This document shows positions 18,890 through 30,057 of a DNA stretch of 64,000 nt, piece by piece. The stretch covers positions 61,696-125,695 of the forward strand of contig NZ_MSKS01000016.1 in assembly GCF_001937445.1 (NCBI RefSeq), in the 5' to 3' direction. Every line of letters begins with the position of its first letter. Position 1 is the stretch's first letter. This stretch comes from Actinomyces oris. Its GTDB lineage: Bacteria; Actinomycetota; Actinomycetes; Actinomycetales; Actinomycetaceae. A model generated the notes under the pieces. The model was given only the letters and a program-made list of their open reading frames with translations. It ran no database searches and was not told the origin of the DNA. Both the position numbers and the translations under genes were made by a program.

Positions 18890-20411
18890 GGTTCCTCCTT
18901 GGGACAATGACTGCCAGGGAACGACGCAGCGCCCCGGGACTGGTGGACAGGGCCTCCTGCGCACCGGGTTCATGGCGTGCGAAGGCCAGAAGCACCCCGA
19001 TGGCTAGGAGGACCGACACCAGTGCGGTGCCTCCACGGCTGACGAGGGGAAGGGGGACGCCCAGCACCGGCAGCGCACCGGTGACGACCCCCATGTTGAT
19101 GATCGCCTGCCCCACGATCCACGCACCGATGGCCGAGGTTGTGGCCACGACGTACAGGGAGGTGTGGCGTCTCATGAGCCGCAGGCAGCAGGCTCCGATG
19201 CCGGCGAACAGGGCGATGACGACGAGCGTGCCCACCAGCCCGAATTCCTCACCGAGCACGGCGAAGATGTAGTCGGAGTCCGCCTGGGTGAGGTAGCCCC
19301 ACTTCTGGCGCGAGGATCCCGGCCCCACACCGAGCCAGCCCCCGGTCCCCAGCGCCCACATCCCGTGCTTGGGCTGGTAGCCCACGCCCATGGGGTCGGC
19401 GCCCTCGGGATGGATCCAGGCGGTGATCCGGGCGCGCCGGTTGGCGCTGAGCATGGAGGCGGCCGCGAACATGGCGATGCCGCCGACACCCAGGAGGGCG
19501 AACCAGCGCTTGCGCATTCCCCCCACCCACAGGGCACCGGCGACGATGATCACCAGGATGATGACGGTTCCCAGATCCTGTCCGCCCAGGACGCTCAGGA
19601 TCGCGGCGCCGACACCGCCCCAGCCCGCCGCCCACACCCGGTCCCGAGGGCGCCTGTCCGCGTACCAGGTCACCAGGGTGCCCAGGACCAGGGCGAGGGC
19701 CACCTTGATGAACTCCGAGGGCTGGGCGGTGCCGACCCCTGGGACCTGGATCCAGTTGCGGTTGCCGTAGACGTTGACGCCCACGGGTGTGAACACCAGG
19801 CACTGCATGGCGATCGTCAGTGCCAGGAGCACCCACGCCATCCGCGGGAACCAGGACAGCGGGATGCGGGAGACGCCCACCATGCCCAGCGTCCCCACCG
19901 CGGCGAAGATGAGGTACTTGGCGAAGTCGGTGAAGGCGTTGCCGCCGGTGGCGGCGACGGTCACTGACTGCACGGAGAAGACCATGATGAGTCCGAAGGT
20001 CTCCAGCACCAGGGTGGACACGAGCAGGCAGTAGTAGGTCAGGGTCACCTGCTCGGAGCCCTGGGTGGAGTCCGGCCCGCCGGAGGGACGCCGACGACGA
20101 TCCTCGGGGGCGCCATCGGGCTGGGGGGCCCCGCCGTCCCAGGGTCTCGAAAGCCGCTCGCCCCAGCGCACCAGGCGCTTGCGCCAGGCGCCACCCAGGT
20201 GGCCTCCGGCTCCCGTGGGCCGGGAGCCGGAGGGCTTCCCGGTCGGCCTGGACGGCCTGGACGAGGTGGCCGCGCCCCTGCGGGGGGCGGTCCGCTCCGG
20301 CTTGTGGTCGGCACTGGTCCCCCGTGACGGGCCTCCGGATGCCCGCGAGGATCCTGACGAGGAGGGGCTCGACGAGCGGGCAGCGGTGGCCGAGGTGGAC
20401 CCGGTCTTCAC
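18873..20411 (-). CDS. ftsW: Septal peptidoglycan polymerase FtsW (SEDS)
   Basis: A 512-residue SEDS-family glycosyltransferase that polymerises lipid II with its partner FtsI. About 125 residues of basic, Ser/Pro-rich N-terminal extension precede ten membrane segments. Family motifs include GVNVYGNRNWIQVPGVGTAQ, PSEFIKVALALVLGTL, LGGQDLGTVIILVII and VGVLPVLGVPLP-like text (ALPVLGVPLPLVSRGGTA). Starts at GTG 20411, overlapping the murD stop (GTGA). Confidence 0.94.
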   Translation of the reverse strand: MKTGSTSATAARSSSPSSSGSSRASGGPSRGTSADHKPERTAPRRGAATSSRPSRPTGKPSGSRPTGAGGHLGGAWRKRLVRWGERLSRPWDGGAPQPDGAPEDRRRRPSGGPDSTQGSEQVTLTYYCLLVSTLVLETFGLIMVFSVQSVTVAATGGNAFTDFAKYLIFAAVGTLGMVGVSRIPLSWFPRMAWVLLALTIAMQCLVFTPVGVNVYGNRNWIQVPGVGTAQPSEFIKVALALVLGTLVTWYADRRPRDRVWAAGWGGVGAAILSVLGGQDLGTVIILVIIVAGALWVGGMRKRWFALLGVGGIAMFAAASMLSANRRARITAWIHPEGADPMGVGYQPKHGMWALGTGGWLGVGPGSSRQKWGYLTQADSDYIFAVLGEEFGLVGTLVVIALFAGIGACCLRLMRRHTSLYVVATTSAIGAWIVGQAIINMGVVTGALPVLGVPLPLVSRGGTALVSVLLAIGVLLAFARHEPGAQEALSTSPGALRRSLAVIVPRRNRARDK

Positions 20412-21967
20412 AGCTGCTCCCGGTCGCCGGAGGCGTCCGTGTCCCGGGCGCCATCGCCTTGGGTGTAGGCCCGGGCGCAGGCGGCGAACAGGTCGCCGCG
20501 CTGGGCGTAGGACGTGAACTGGTCCCAGGAGGCGCAGGCTGGGGCCAGTATGACGGTGTCGCCGCTGCGGGCCATGGCGCCGGCGGCCTCCACCGCTGCG
20601 GCGCTCACCTGCTCGGCGCTGCCGTCACTGACGCGGGTGAGGGCAAGGCCGGGGGCCTCCCGCTCCAGGGCCGCCAGAATGTCGTTCTGGTCCTTGCCGA
20701 TGACGACTGCGCCGCGCAGGTGGGGGCGCACCGTGCGGACCAGGCCGAAGAACTGGGCGCCCTTGGTGTCTCCGCCGCAGATCCACACGCCGGTCCCCCG
20801 CGGCAGGGAGGTCAGTGCGGCCTCGGCGGAGTGCGGGTTGGTGGCCTTGGAGTCGTCGACCCAGGTGACACCGTCCGCCTCGGCGACGGTGACGATCCGG
20901 TGGGCCCCGGGGCTATAGGCGCGCAGCCCAGAGGCGACCGCCTCCGGATCGACTCCGGCTGCGCGGGCCAGCGCGGCGGCCGCCAGGGCGTCGGCCAACA
21001 GGTGCGCGGGCAGGTTCTGGGCGCGCCGCCCGGGGGCCAGGTGAGCCAGGTCGGCGGTGGTGGCCAGCTCGACACCACTGGAGCGTCGCTCGGCGTGGAA
21101 GGCGCGGTCGACCAGCAGATCCTCGACCATGCCGACCTGCCCCAGCCCCGGCGCGGCCAGGGTGAAGCCGATGGCTCGGCAGCCCTCGACGACGTCGGCC
21201 TGGCGGACCATGTCCTCGGTGGCGGCGTCGGCGAGGTTGTAGATGGCGGCGAGCCGGGTGCGGCGGTAGACGCGGGCCTTGTCCTGGGCGTAGGCCTCCA
21301 GCCCTCCGTGCCAGTCGAGGTGGTCGGCGGCCAGGTTGAGGCAGGCCGAGGCCAGGGGCGCCAGGGTCCTGGTGGTGTGGAGCTGGAAGCTGGACAGCTC
21401 CACGGCCAGGGCGTCGGCGCTGCCGGCCAGCACCGCCTCAATGACGGGGGTGCCGATGTTGCCGACGGCCGGGGCCGTGAGCCCTTGGGCCGTCAGGATC
21501 GCCGAGAGCATGCTGACCGTGGTGGTCTTGCCGTCCGTTCCTGTGACAGTCAGCCAGGGGATGTGCGGGCGTGACGAGTCCTGCTGGATCCTCCAGGCCA
21601 GCTCGACCTCGCTCCAGGTCTCGATGCCCGCCGCCGCGGCGCCCCGCAGGACCGGGCCGGTGGCCGGGACCCCGGGTGAGACGATGAGGAGCCGCGCCGG
21701 GGACTGCGCCAGGGCGGCCGCGGTGGCCTCGGCGTCGGCGACCGCGGCGGAGGCCACGGGGGTCTGCAGCATCTCGATGGAGGACTCACGGCTGTCGAAC
21801 ACATGAATGCGGGCCCCCAGCGTGGCCAGGGCATCGACGACGGCGCGCCCGGTACGCCCCAGTCCGACGACGGCCACATGGGCGCCGTCGAGCTGGTCGC
21901 TCAGGGACCTGCCAAGGCCGGTGACGGCGCTGGGCGATTCACCGGGGACTTCAGTCGGACTGGTCAC
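20408..21967 (-). CDS. murD: UDP-N-acetylmuramoylalanine--D-glutamate ligase
   Basis: A 519-residue cytosolic Mur ligase that adds D-Glu. Motifs: N-terminal VAVVGLGRTGRAVVDALATL, ATP loop VTGTDGKTTTVSMLSAIL, GNIGTPVIEAVL, AVELSSFQLHTTRTL, DDSKATNPHSAEAAL and CGGDTKGAQFFGL. It follows mraY after a 102-base gap with no obvious terminator. Confidence 0.95.
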   Translation of the reverse strand: MTSPTEVPGESPSAVTGLGRSLSDQLDGAHVAVVGLGRTGRAVVDALATLGARIHVFDSRESSIEMLQTPVASAAVADAEATAAALAQSPARLLIVSPGVPATGPVLRGAAAAGIETWSEVELAWRIQQDSSRPHIPWLTVTGTDGKTTTVSMLSAILTAQGLTAPAVGNIGTPVIEAVLAGSADALAVELSSFQLHTTRTLAPLASACLNLAADHLDWHGGLEAYAQDKARVYRRTRLAAIYNLADAATEDMVRQADVVEGCRAIGFTLAAPGLGQVGMVEDLLVDRAFHAERRSSGVELATTADLAHLAPGRRAQNLPAHLLADALAAAALARAAGVDPEAVASGLRAYSPGAHRIVTVAEADGVTWVDDSKATNPHSAEAALTSLPRGTGVWICGGDTKGAQFFGLVRTVRPHLRGAVVIGKDQNDILAALEREAPGLALTRVSDGSAEQVSAAAVEAAGAMARSGDTVILAPACASWDQFTSYAQRGDLFAACARAYTQGDGARDTDASGDREQL

Positions 21968-22069
21968 GGTGCGGGTTCACGCTCCTGGTTTCTCACTGCT
22001 CCTGACGGAGTTGCCGGCAGGAAAAGGCTGCTTCAAGGGGTCGGGTCACGGCGGCCCGAGCATCCCGGT

Positions 22070-23170
22070 TCATCCGAAGATGAGCTGGCGCAGGTACTCG
22101 GCGTAGAAGAGACCGAGTCCCGCAATGACACACAGGCCGGCGATGATCCAGAAGCGGATCACCACATTGACCTCGGTCCATCCTCCCAGTTCGAAGTGGT
22201 GATGCAGGGGAGCCATGCGGAAGACGCGTCGGCCTGTTGACTTGAATGAGACGATCTGGATGATGTCGCTCATGACCTCGGCCAGGAACAGTCCGCCCAG
22301 GATGACGGCGAGGAACTGGGTGCGGGTCAGGATCGACAGTCCTGCGACGGCCCCGCCCAGGGCCAAGGACCCGGTGTCGCCCATGAAGATCTTGGCCGGT
22401 GAGGCGTTCCACCACAGGAAGCCGAAGCAGGCCCCCATGAGGGCGGCGGCGATCATGGCCAGGTCTCGCGGGTCCCTGACCTGGTAGCAGGTGGTGGGGA
22501 CCATGGTCTCGTGACCGTAGTTGCAGGACTGGTTGGTCTGCCACACACCGATGAGCGTGTAGGCGCCGAAGACCATGGCCGAGGCGCCGGCGGCCAGTCC
22601 GTCGAGTCCGTCGGTGAGGTTGACGGCGTTGGACCAGGCGGTGATGAGGAAGTTGGCCCACAGGATGAACAGGATGAGCCCGACGACGCTGCCGGCGAAG
22701 GCCAGGTTGATCGCCGAGTCCCGGGCGAAGGAGATCCGGGTGGAGGCGGGGGTCAGTCCGTTGCGGTCCGCGAAGTGCAGGGCCGCCACCGAGAATCCGA
22801 CGCCGATGATCGCCTGCCCCACGATCTTCTGCCACGCCCTCAGCCCCAGGGAGCGCTGCTTGGAGATCTTCTCGAAGTCGTCCAGGAATCCGATGAGCCC
22901 GAGTCCGACGACGAGGAAGAGCAGCAGGACCCCGGAGGCGCGCGGTGTGCGCAGCTGGGTGAGATTGGCCAGGGTGTAGCCCAGGACGGTGGAGATGATG
23001 ATGACGAGGCCACCCATGGTCGGCGTGCCGCGCTTGGTGAAGTGTCCCTGGGGCCCGTCCTGGCGGATGAACTGTCCGTACTCCTTGGCGTGGAGGTAGC
23101 GGATGAGCAGGGGGGTCCCCAGCAGGGTGCCCACCAGTCCGACCACGCCGGAGATGAGGATGGCGGTCAT
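22070..23170 (-). CDS. mraY: Phospho-MurNAc-pentapeptide translocase
   Basis: A 366-residue polytopic membrane enzyme that loads MurNAc-pentapeptide onto undecaprenyl phosphate to form lipid I. Seen are GPQGHFTKRGTPTMGGLV near the N terminus, LGLIGFLDDFEKISKQ, the NLTDGLDGLAAG motif with catalytic aspartates, FLWWNASPAKIFMGDTGSLA and MAPLHHHFELGGW near the end. ATG 23170 overlaps the murF stop (ATGA), which fixes the start. Confidence 0.96.
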   Translation of the reverse strand: MTAILISGVVGLVGTLLGTPLLIRYLHAKEYGQFIRQDGPQGHFTKRGTPTMGGLVIIISTVLGYTLANLTQLRTPRASGVLLLFLVVGLGLIGFLDDFEKISKQRSLGLRAWQKIVGQAIIGVGFSVAALHFADRNGLTPASTRISFARDSAINLAFAGSVVGLILFILWANFLITAWSNAVNLTDGLDGLAAGASAMVFGAYTLIGVWQTNQSCNYGHETMVPTTCYQVRDPRDLAMIAAALMGACFGFLWWNASPAKIFMGDTGSLALGGAVAGLSILTRTQFLAVILGGLFLAEVMSDIIQIVSFKSTGRRVFRMAPLHHHFELGGWTEVNVVIRFWIIAGLCVIAGLGLFYAEYLRQLIFG

Positions 23171-24606
23171 CGGGGACGAACCTCCTTGAGGTGGTCGGCC
23201 AGGCGCCAGGCGCCCGAGCCGTTGGAGCCCTTGACCAGGACGGCGTCGCCGTCGCACAGCAGAGCGTCGATCTGGGAGATGGCGGTCGCGGCATCATCGA
23301 AGCCGACCACCTCGACCCCTCGCGCCCCGGCCGCCTCGAGTGCCTCCTGGGTGGAGCCGATGCCAATGAGCATAGCGGCTCCGGCCTGGGCCGCTAGCTC
23401 TCCGGTGCGCGCGTGATCGGCCGCCGAGGACTCCCCCAGCTCGAGCATCTCGGAAATCACGACGACGCGACGTCGCCCCCCGGCCAGAGCCGGCAGCACG
23501 GCCAGCGCCGCCGTCATGGAGTCGATGTTGGCGTTGTAGGAGTCGTCGATAAGGAGAAGATCCCCACCGAGCTCCGACACATCCATGCGGTGGGGGCTCT
23601 TAATGCTCACCGAGCCGAGCCTGTCGGCAACGAGCTCGGGGTCCAGTCCTGCGGCCAGGGCCAGGCCGGCGGCGGCCAGGGCGTTGGACACGTTGTGAGC
23701 GCCGGCGACGGCCAGCTGGACGCGTCGGGGCTCGACGAGCCCGGGCAGGTGGAGGTCGAAGGCTGCTCGGGCGGCCGCGTCCAGGTTCACGTTCTCAGCC
23801 CTCAAGTCGGCCTGTCGTCCTTGAGCGGAGAAGGTGAGGACGCGTGCCGGCGCGAGCTCGGCCATGGCGGCGGCGCGGGCGTCGTCGGTGTTGAGGACGG
23901 CGGTCCCTTCAGGCAGCAGGCCGGCGATGATCTCGGCCTTGGCCGCGGCGACGCCCTCGATGGAGCCGAAACCGCCCATGTGGGCGTGCCCGATCATGAG
24001 GACCCCGGCCGCGTCCAGGGGGGCGATGTCGGTGAGGTAGGCGATGTGCCCGGGTCCGGATGCCCCCATCTCCAGGACGAGGTAGCGGGTGGACTCGTCG
24101 GCCTCCAGCACGGTCAGCGGCAGACCGATCTCGTTGTTGAAGCTGGCCCGGGGCGCCACCGTGGGTCCGGAGGCGGCCAGGAGCTGACGGGTGAGGTCCT
24201 TGGTGGTGGTCTTGCCCACCGAGCCGGTCATCGCCACCACGGTGAGACGCTCACCGCGCTCGGCTGCGCTCCGGCGCAGCCCCTCCAGGTGGGTGCGGGC
24301 CAGCGCGCCGAGGGCCGTCACGGTGTCCTCCACGAGGACGAGCCCCATGGTCGGCGTCTCGGCCTGCCCCTGGGACAGTCCGCTGCGGGCGGCCTCCAGG
24401 TCGGAGACGATGGCTCCGACGGCACCCAGGGCCCCGGCCGATCCCAGGTGGGCGTGGCCGTCGGTGCGCTCACCGTGAACGGCGATGAACAGTGAGCCCT
24501 CGGCGGCCTGGCGCGAGTCGGTGACGACCGGTCCGGTCACGGGCACGTCCGGGCCGATGAGCCTGCCGCCGACGGCGGCTGCGATCTGACTCAGGCTGAG
24601 CCTCAT
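23167..24606 (-). CDS. murF: UDP-MurNAc-tripeptide--D-Ala-D-Ala ligase
   Basis: A 479-residue ligase that completes the pentapeptide stem. Motifs: DSRQAAEGSLFIAVHGERTD, ATP loop MTGSVGKTTTKDLTRQLL, ASFNNEIGLPLTVLEA, MGASGPGHIAYLTDIA, and DDSYNANIDSMTAAL. ATG 24606 gives an ATGA overlap with murE; the ATG four codons earlier is less likely. Confidence 0.95.
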   Translation of the reverse strand: MRLSLSQIAAAVGGRLIGPDVPVTGPVVTDSRQAAEGSLFIAVHGERTDGHAHLGSAGALGAVGAIVSDLEAARSGLSQGQAETPTMGLVLVEDTVTALGALARTHLEGLRRSAAERGERLTVVAMTGSVGKTTTKDLTRQLLAASGPTVAPRASFNNEIGLPLTVLEADESTRYLVLEMGASGPGHIAYLTDIAPLDAAGVLMIGHAHMGGFGSIEGVAAAKAEIIAGLLPEGTAVLNTDDARAAAMAELAPARVLTFSAQGRQADLRAENVNLDAAARAAFDLHLPGLVEPRRVQLAVAGAHNVSNALAAAGLALAAGLDPELVADRLGSVSIKSPHRMDVSELGGDLLLIDDSYNANIDSMTAALAVLPALAGGRRRVVVISEMLELGESSAADHARTGELAAQAGAAMLIGIGSTQEALEAAGARGVEVVGFDDAATAISQIDALLCDGDAVLVKGSNGSGAWRLADHLKEVRPR

Positions 24607-26189
24607 GCCCGTCCCCATTTCTTCTCGACGGCCTCGGCCATCACGGGCGCGTCGTTGTAGCGGATGAACTCCCCGGCCATCTCCAGGAAGGGCTCGTGCC
24701 CCTTCCCGGTGACGATGACGGTGTCGTTGGGTCCGCACAGCTCGACCCCCCGGCGCACGGCGTCGCCGCGCCAGGTGGTGATCTCCTCGACGTCCTTCAG
24801 GTCGGGGCGCACGCCGCGCACCCCGTCGAGGATGGCGTTGCGGATGAGCTGGGGGTCCTCGCTACGGGGGTTCTCGTCGGTGACGACCAGTACGTCCGCC
24901 AGGCGAGCGCACACCTCACCCAGCATGGGCCGTTTGCCCTGGTCGCGGTCGCCGTCGGAGCCGAAGACCACGATGAGGCGCCCCGGGGTGATGGGGCGCA
25001 CGGCCTTGAGGGCCAGCTCCATGGCGTCGGGGGTGTGGGCGAAGTCGACGATGCACAGGCCGCGTCGGCCGTCGCGCTGGCTGATGCGCTGCATCCGGCC
25101 GGGGATGTTGTGGGCACCGGCCAGGGCGGCTGTGGCCGTGGCGGCGGGTACCCCCGCACGGATGGCCATGACCAGGGCCAGGGCGGCGTTCTGGACGTTG
25201 ACGAGTCCGGGCAGGGGGCAGGAGGCCTCGATCTGCTCGCCGTCGGGCCCGTGGAGGGTGAAGGTGGTGGCGGAGTCGGTCAGGGAGACGGCGGCGTCAC
25301 CGACCCACCAGTCGGCGGGGGTGTCCCCGGGGTAGGCGCGCACGCGGTCGATCTCAATGGGGGCCTTAGCGGCCAGGGCCGCGCCCCACTGGTCGTCGAC
25401 GCAGACCACGCCGCGGCGGGCGTGCTCGGGGGTGAACAGCTGCGCCTTGGCCTCCAGGTAGCCCTCCATGGTCTTGTGGAAGTCGAGGTGGTCGCGCTGA
25501 AGGTTGGTGAAGCCGGCGACGTCGACGACGAACCCATCGAGCCGGTGCAGGACGATGGCGTGGCTGGAGGCCTCCAGGGAGGCGGCGCCGACCCCGTCCT
25601 CCACGGCCAGGGCCATCATCCGCTGCAGGACGGGGGCCTCGACGGTGGTGCGCGGGGACTCCACGGAGCGCTCCCCCACGCGCAGCTCGACGGTTCCGGC
25701 CACCATGCAGGCGCCGACGTGGGCGGACAGGATGGCGTCGAGGAAGTAGGCGGTGGTCGTCTTGCCGTTGGTTCCGGTGACGGCGGTGGTGATCAGTCCG
25801 CGTGCCGGGTGGTGGTAGGCCTCGGCACTCAGAGGGCCGACGACGGCACGGGGGTCGTCGTGCACGAGGACCGGGGTTCCGGGAGCGGACTCGTGGACGA
25901 TCTGGGCGCCGTCGGCATCGGTCAGGACGGCAACGGCACCGGAGGCGACCGCCTCGGCGGCGAAGCGGGCGCCGTGGACGGTGAAACCGGGCAGTCCCAC
26001 GAAGAGCTCTCCCGGTGCGGTGTCGCCGGAGTCGACACTGACCCCCAGGATGCTCAGGTCATTGAGGGCGGCGGCATCTTCAGCTGAGGCGGGCGCCAGG
26101 GAGAAGCGCTCGCTCAAGGTGCTGATGGGGACGGGACCATTAGAGCTCGGCCGTAGGGCGGCGGCCGACTCGTAGGCGTGGTTGCTCAT
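24603..26189 (-). CDS. murE: UDP-MurNAc-L-Ala-D-Glu--diamino acid ligase
   Basis: A 528-residue ligase adding the third, diamino residue of the stem peptide. Motifs: GTAPGELFVGLPGFTVHGAR, ATP loop VTGTNGKTTTAYFLDAIL, EASSHAIVLHRLDGF, and VDFAHTPDAMELALKAV. The specificity loop, DNPR in meso-DAP enzymes and DNPA in the Lys-specific S. aureus enzyme, reads ENPRSEDP here. Actinomyces walls are reported to use Lys or Orn, so the third residue should not be assumed to be DAP. A good GAGGAACT site precedes ATG 26189. Confidence 0.93.
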   Translation of the reverse strand: MSNHAYESAAALRPSSNGPVPISTLSERFSLAPASAEDAAALNDLSILGVSVDSGDTAPGELFVGLPGFTVHGARFAAEAVASGAVAVLTDADGAQIVHESAPGTPVLVHDDPRAVVGPLSAEAYHHPARGLITTAVTGTNGKTTTAYFLDAILSAHVGACMVAGTVELRVGERSVESPRTTVEAPVLQRMMALAVEDGVGAASLEASSHAIVLHRLDGFVVDVAGFTNLQRDHLDFHKTMEGYLEAKAQLFTPEHARRGVVCVDDQWGAALAAKAPIEIDRVRAYPGDTPADWWVGDAAVSLTDSATTFTLHGPDGEQIEASCPLPGLVNVQNAALALVMAIRAGVPAATATAALAGAHNIPGRMQRISQRDGRRGLCIVDFAHTPDAMELALKAVRPITPGRLIVVFGSDGDRDQGKRPMLGEVCARLADVLVVTDENPRSEDPQLIRNAILDGVRGVRPDLKDVEEITTWRGDAVRRGVELCGPNDTVIVTGKGHEPFLEMAGEFIRYNDAPVMAEAVEKKWGRA

Positions 26190-26295
26190 AGTTCCTCAAT
26201 CTATCGCGACCTTCCACTGTCGATGTTCCACAAGAGCCCCTCCGGCTCACTTCGCCGAGGTGCTGGTGGTCACGCTGTCTACCTCATAGGCCACC

Positions 26296-28095
26296 TCACT
26301 GGTTCGCGTCCCGCTCTCCCCCGGCACCGTTGCGAGCGGCCCGGGCCGCCACGACGCTCGGGTCCGGGGCGATGTTGAGCGCCTGCATGGCGGCCAGCGC
26401 CACCTCCCGGAAGACGGGGGCGGCAACGGTGCCTCCATAGATTCCCTCGGGCCGGTTGACGATGACCGCGATGGCCAGCACCGGGTCGCGAGCCGGCAGG
26501 AAGCCGACGAAGGAGGCCACGGTGGAGTCGTCGGTGAGGATCTCTGTGGTTCCGGTCTTGCCGGCCACCAGGTAGCCGTTGATGGAGGCGGACTCGGCGG
26601 TGCCGCCCTCCTGGGTGACGCCGATGAGCATCTCGGTGAGGGTCTTGGCCGTCGCCTCGGAGATGACGCGTACCCCCTCGGGGCGCTTCTGGGGGGTCTG
26701 CTTGCCGTTGGCGTCGATCCAGGCGTCGATGACGCGCGGGGCCACGCGCACGCCCTTGTTGGCCACGGCGGCCAGCACCTGGAGGGACTGGAGAGTGGTG
26801 CAGGCCACACCCTGTCCGAACATGGTGGTGTAGCGGGTGCGGTCGTCCCAAGAGCTGGGCGGGTAGAGGATGCCGTCGGACTCCGCCGGCATCTCGACGC
26901 CCGTGGCCTGTCCCCAGCCGAAGCGCTTCATGTACTTGTAGCGGACGTCGTCGGCGAGCTTCTCGCCGATCTGCACGGTGCCGACGTTGGAGGACTCCGC
27001 CAGGACCCCGGCGGTGGTCATGGTCTGGGTCTCGTGCTCGTGGGAGTCCTTGAAGGTCTGTCCGTTGGCCGAGGTCCAGGTGTAGGGGATGGTCCAGGTG
27101 TCCTCGGGCTTGACGGCCCCCTCCTCCAGAGCGGCGGCGAAGGTGACGACCTTCCCGACGCTTCCGGGCTCGAAGACGGCTTGAACGCTGCGGGCGGTGC
27201 GGTTCTCCTCGGATGTGGCCGAGGGGTCGGAGGGGTCGACCGAGTTGGAGTCGGCCAGGACCACGACCTTGCCGGTGGCCGGCTCCATGGCCATGACGAT
27301 GCCCCAGTCCGCGTGCTGTGCGGCAACCGTTTTGTCGATGGTCTCCTGGGCAATGGACTGCAGGTCGGGGTTGAGGGTGGTGCGCACCGTGACACCGGGC
27401 CTGGCCGGTTCGTCCTCCTGCTCACCGGTGGGGATGATGACGCCGCTGCGCCCGACCTCCTCGCTGCCCTTGCCGTCGGTTCCCGTCAGGAGCTTGTTCT
27501 GAGTCAGCTCCAGCCCGGCTGCCCCGATGAGCTCGCGGTTGTGCTCGCCCTCGTGGGTGAAGCCCAGGACGTTGCCGGCCACGGTCCCGGCCGGGTAGGT
27601 GCGTCGGGTGCGCTGGTCGGGCTCGACCCCGGGGATGTCCAGAGCCTTGATCTTGCGCCAGGTATCGGGAGAGACCTCCTGGGCGATGACCTCGTAGCTC
27701 CGGTTTCCCACGAGCTTGGCTCCGAGCTCGAGGGGATCGACGTCGAGGATCGGTGCCAGCTGGGCCGCGACCGCAGTCGCCCCGTAGTCGACGACGACCT
27801 TCTCATTGACGCCGGTGGACTCGTTGAGTCGCATCTCGGTGCGCTCGTACTGGGCGATGGCGGACTGGTTGACGCCGACGTCGTAGCTGACCGCAGAGGA
27901 GGCCAGGACGGTGCCGTCGCGTCCGGTGATGTCGCCGCGGGGGGCTCGGTTGACCCAGGTGACCGTGCGCTCGGCCTTCGCCTTCTGGGCCAGCTCCGGC
28001 CCCTCGACCGCCTGGACGTAGACGGTGCGCCCGGCCAGTGCGGTGAACACGAGCAGCCCCCCGAGCTGGAGCGCCTGACGACGCGAGGGATTCAC
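26296..28095 (-). CDS. ftsI: Septal penicillin-binding protein FtsI (PBP3-type transpeptidase)
   Basis: A 599-residue class B PBP that cross-links septal peptidoglycan with FtsW. One N-terminal membrane helix (LQLGGLLVFTALAGRTVYV) is followed by the dimerisation domain (GDITGRDGTVLASSAVSYD) and the transpeptidase domain. Active-site motifs: FEPGSVGKVVTFAA (SxxK serine), AESSNVGTVQ (SxN) and VAGKTGTTEIL (KTG). No PASTA domain. GTG 28095 begins 7 bases after the ftsL stop codon. Confidence 0.94.
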   Translation of the reverse strand: MNPSRRQALQLGGLLVFTALAGRTVYVQAVEGPELAQKAKAERTVTWVNRAPRGDITGRDGTVLASSAVSYDVGVNQSAIAQYERTEMRLNESTGVNEKVVVDYGATAVAAQLAPILDVDPLELGAKLVGNRSYEVIAQEVSPDTWRKIKALDIPGVEPDQRTRRTYPAGTVAGNVLGFTHEGEHNRELIGAAGLELTQNKLLTGTDGKGSEEVGRSGVIIPTGEQEDEPARPGVTVRTTLNPDLQSIAQETIDKTVAAQHADWGIVMAMEPATGKVVVLADSNSVDPSDPSATSEENRTARSVQAVFEPGSVGKVVTFAAALEEGAVKPEDTWTIPYTWTSANGQTFKDSHEHETQTMTTAGVLAESSNVGTVQIGEKLADDVRYKYMKRFGWGQATGVEMPAESDGILYPPSSWDDRTRYTTMFGQGVACTTLQSLQVLAAVANKGVRVAPRVIDAWIDANGKQTPQKRPEGVRVISEATAKTLTEMLIGVTQEGGTAESASINGYLVAGKTGTTEILTDDSTVASFVGFLPARDPVLAIAVIVNRPEGIYGGTVAAPVFREVALAAMQALNIAPDPSVVAARAARNGAGGERDANQ

Positions 28096-28101
28096 AGGCG
28101 C

Positions 28102-28566
28102 CTACTTCCCGCTCTTGGCGGCGTGGGCGGGGGTCCCCTCCGTGAGCTGCCCCTTGTTGACGTCGACGACGCCGGGGGCGGCGGCGGGAACCATCCCGAG
28201 GTCCTTGGCGCGGCCGGCCAGCGCGTCGGGCGCCGAGGCCTCCTGCACCTGGGTGCGCAGCGTCTCGACGTGGTCCTCGGCGACATTGAGCTCGATCTGC
28301 TTCTCCTTCATCCGGTAGGCGGTGTCAGCCATCTTGGCGTTGAGGAGCATCGAGGTGATGAGGGCCCCGGCCAGCACGAGGATGATGACGGTCAGGAAGG
28401 GAAGGGATGATGAGGCGGCCCGGGAGGCACCGCTGACGACGCGCAGCTGGGGTCGCTTGACCGAGCCCGCCTCCGTGCGCCCCTGGGTGCTGGTGGAACC
28501 ACTTGCCTGGGCGGTGCGCCGCGTCGCGATCGGGCGGGTGACTCGAGCAGTAGCAGTGGCGCTCAT
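28102..28566 (-). CDS. ftsL: FtsL-like septum protein
   Basis: A 154-residue bitopic protein. About 60 basic Thr/Ser/Arg-rich residues, one membrane helix (FLTVIILVLAGALITSMLL) and a coiled coil (AYRMKEKQIELNVAEDHVE) match FtsL/FtsB-type division proteins. Sequence identity in this family is low; the assignment rests on topology and its place between rsmH and ftsI. FtsL, FtsQ and FtsB together activate FtsWI. Confidence 0.8.
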   Translation of the reverse strand: MSATATARVTRPIATRRTAQASGSTSTQGRTEAGSVKRPQLRVVSGASRAASSSLPFLTVIILVLAGALITSMLLNAKMADTAYRMKEKQIELNVAEDHVETLRTQVQEASAPDALAGRAKDLGMVPAAAPGVVDVNKGQLTEGTPAHAAKSGK

Positions 28567-28674
28567 CAATGTGCCTTCCCTGTGGCGTAGCTGGACTGGT
28601 GTGGATGGACGATGGTGCAGTGGGATCGTTGACCGCCTGGGGCGGTCCGCGGGTGTCTGGAGCGGCGGGGCCGC

Positions 28675-29802
<1,128 letters not shown>

Positions 29803-30057
29803 GAGGCGTACTCCTTTCTGGTGCTGGACCGGGTACCCGACTGGCACTCAGTTGCTGATAGGTCTTCGATATCTGACGCTCCCCCGACAGACCGGGAGGC
29901 GGCCACCTCGCCAGGACTCCTCCCGTGGTTCCGGCGCCGGGGAAGAGGCGTCGGACTCGACATCGGGCGGAGACCTCACGAGATGGTTCACCAGAGCTCT
30001 GTTGGCGTCTGCGTGCGGTCCGTCGGGTGTTGTTCAGTTGTCGACAAGGTCGCGGGG
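29803..30057 (-). other. mraZ-rsmH spacer
   Basis: A 255-base gap between mraZ and rsmH. I see no gene or strong hairpin; only the rsmH ribosome binding site is assignable. Confidence 0.4.
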
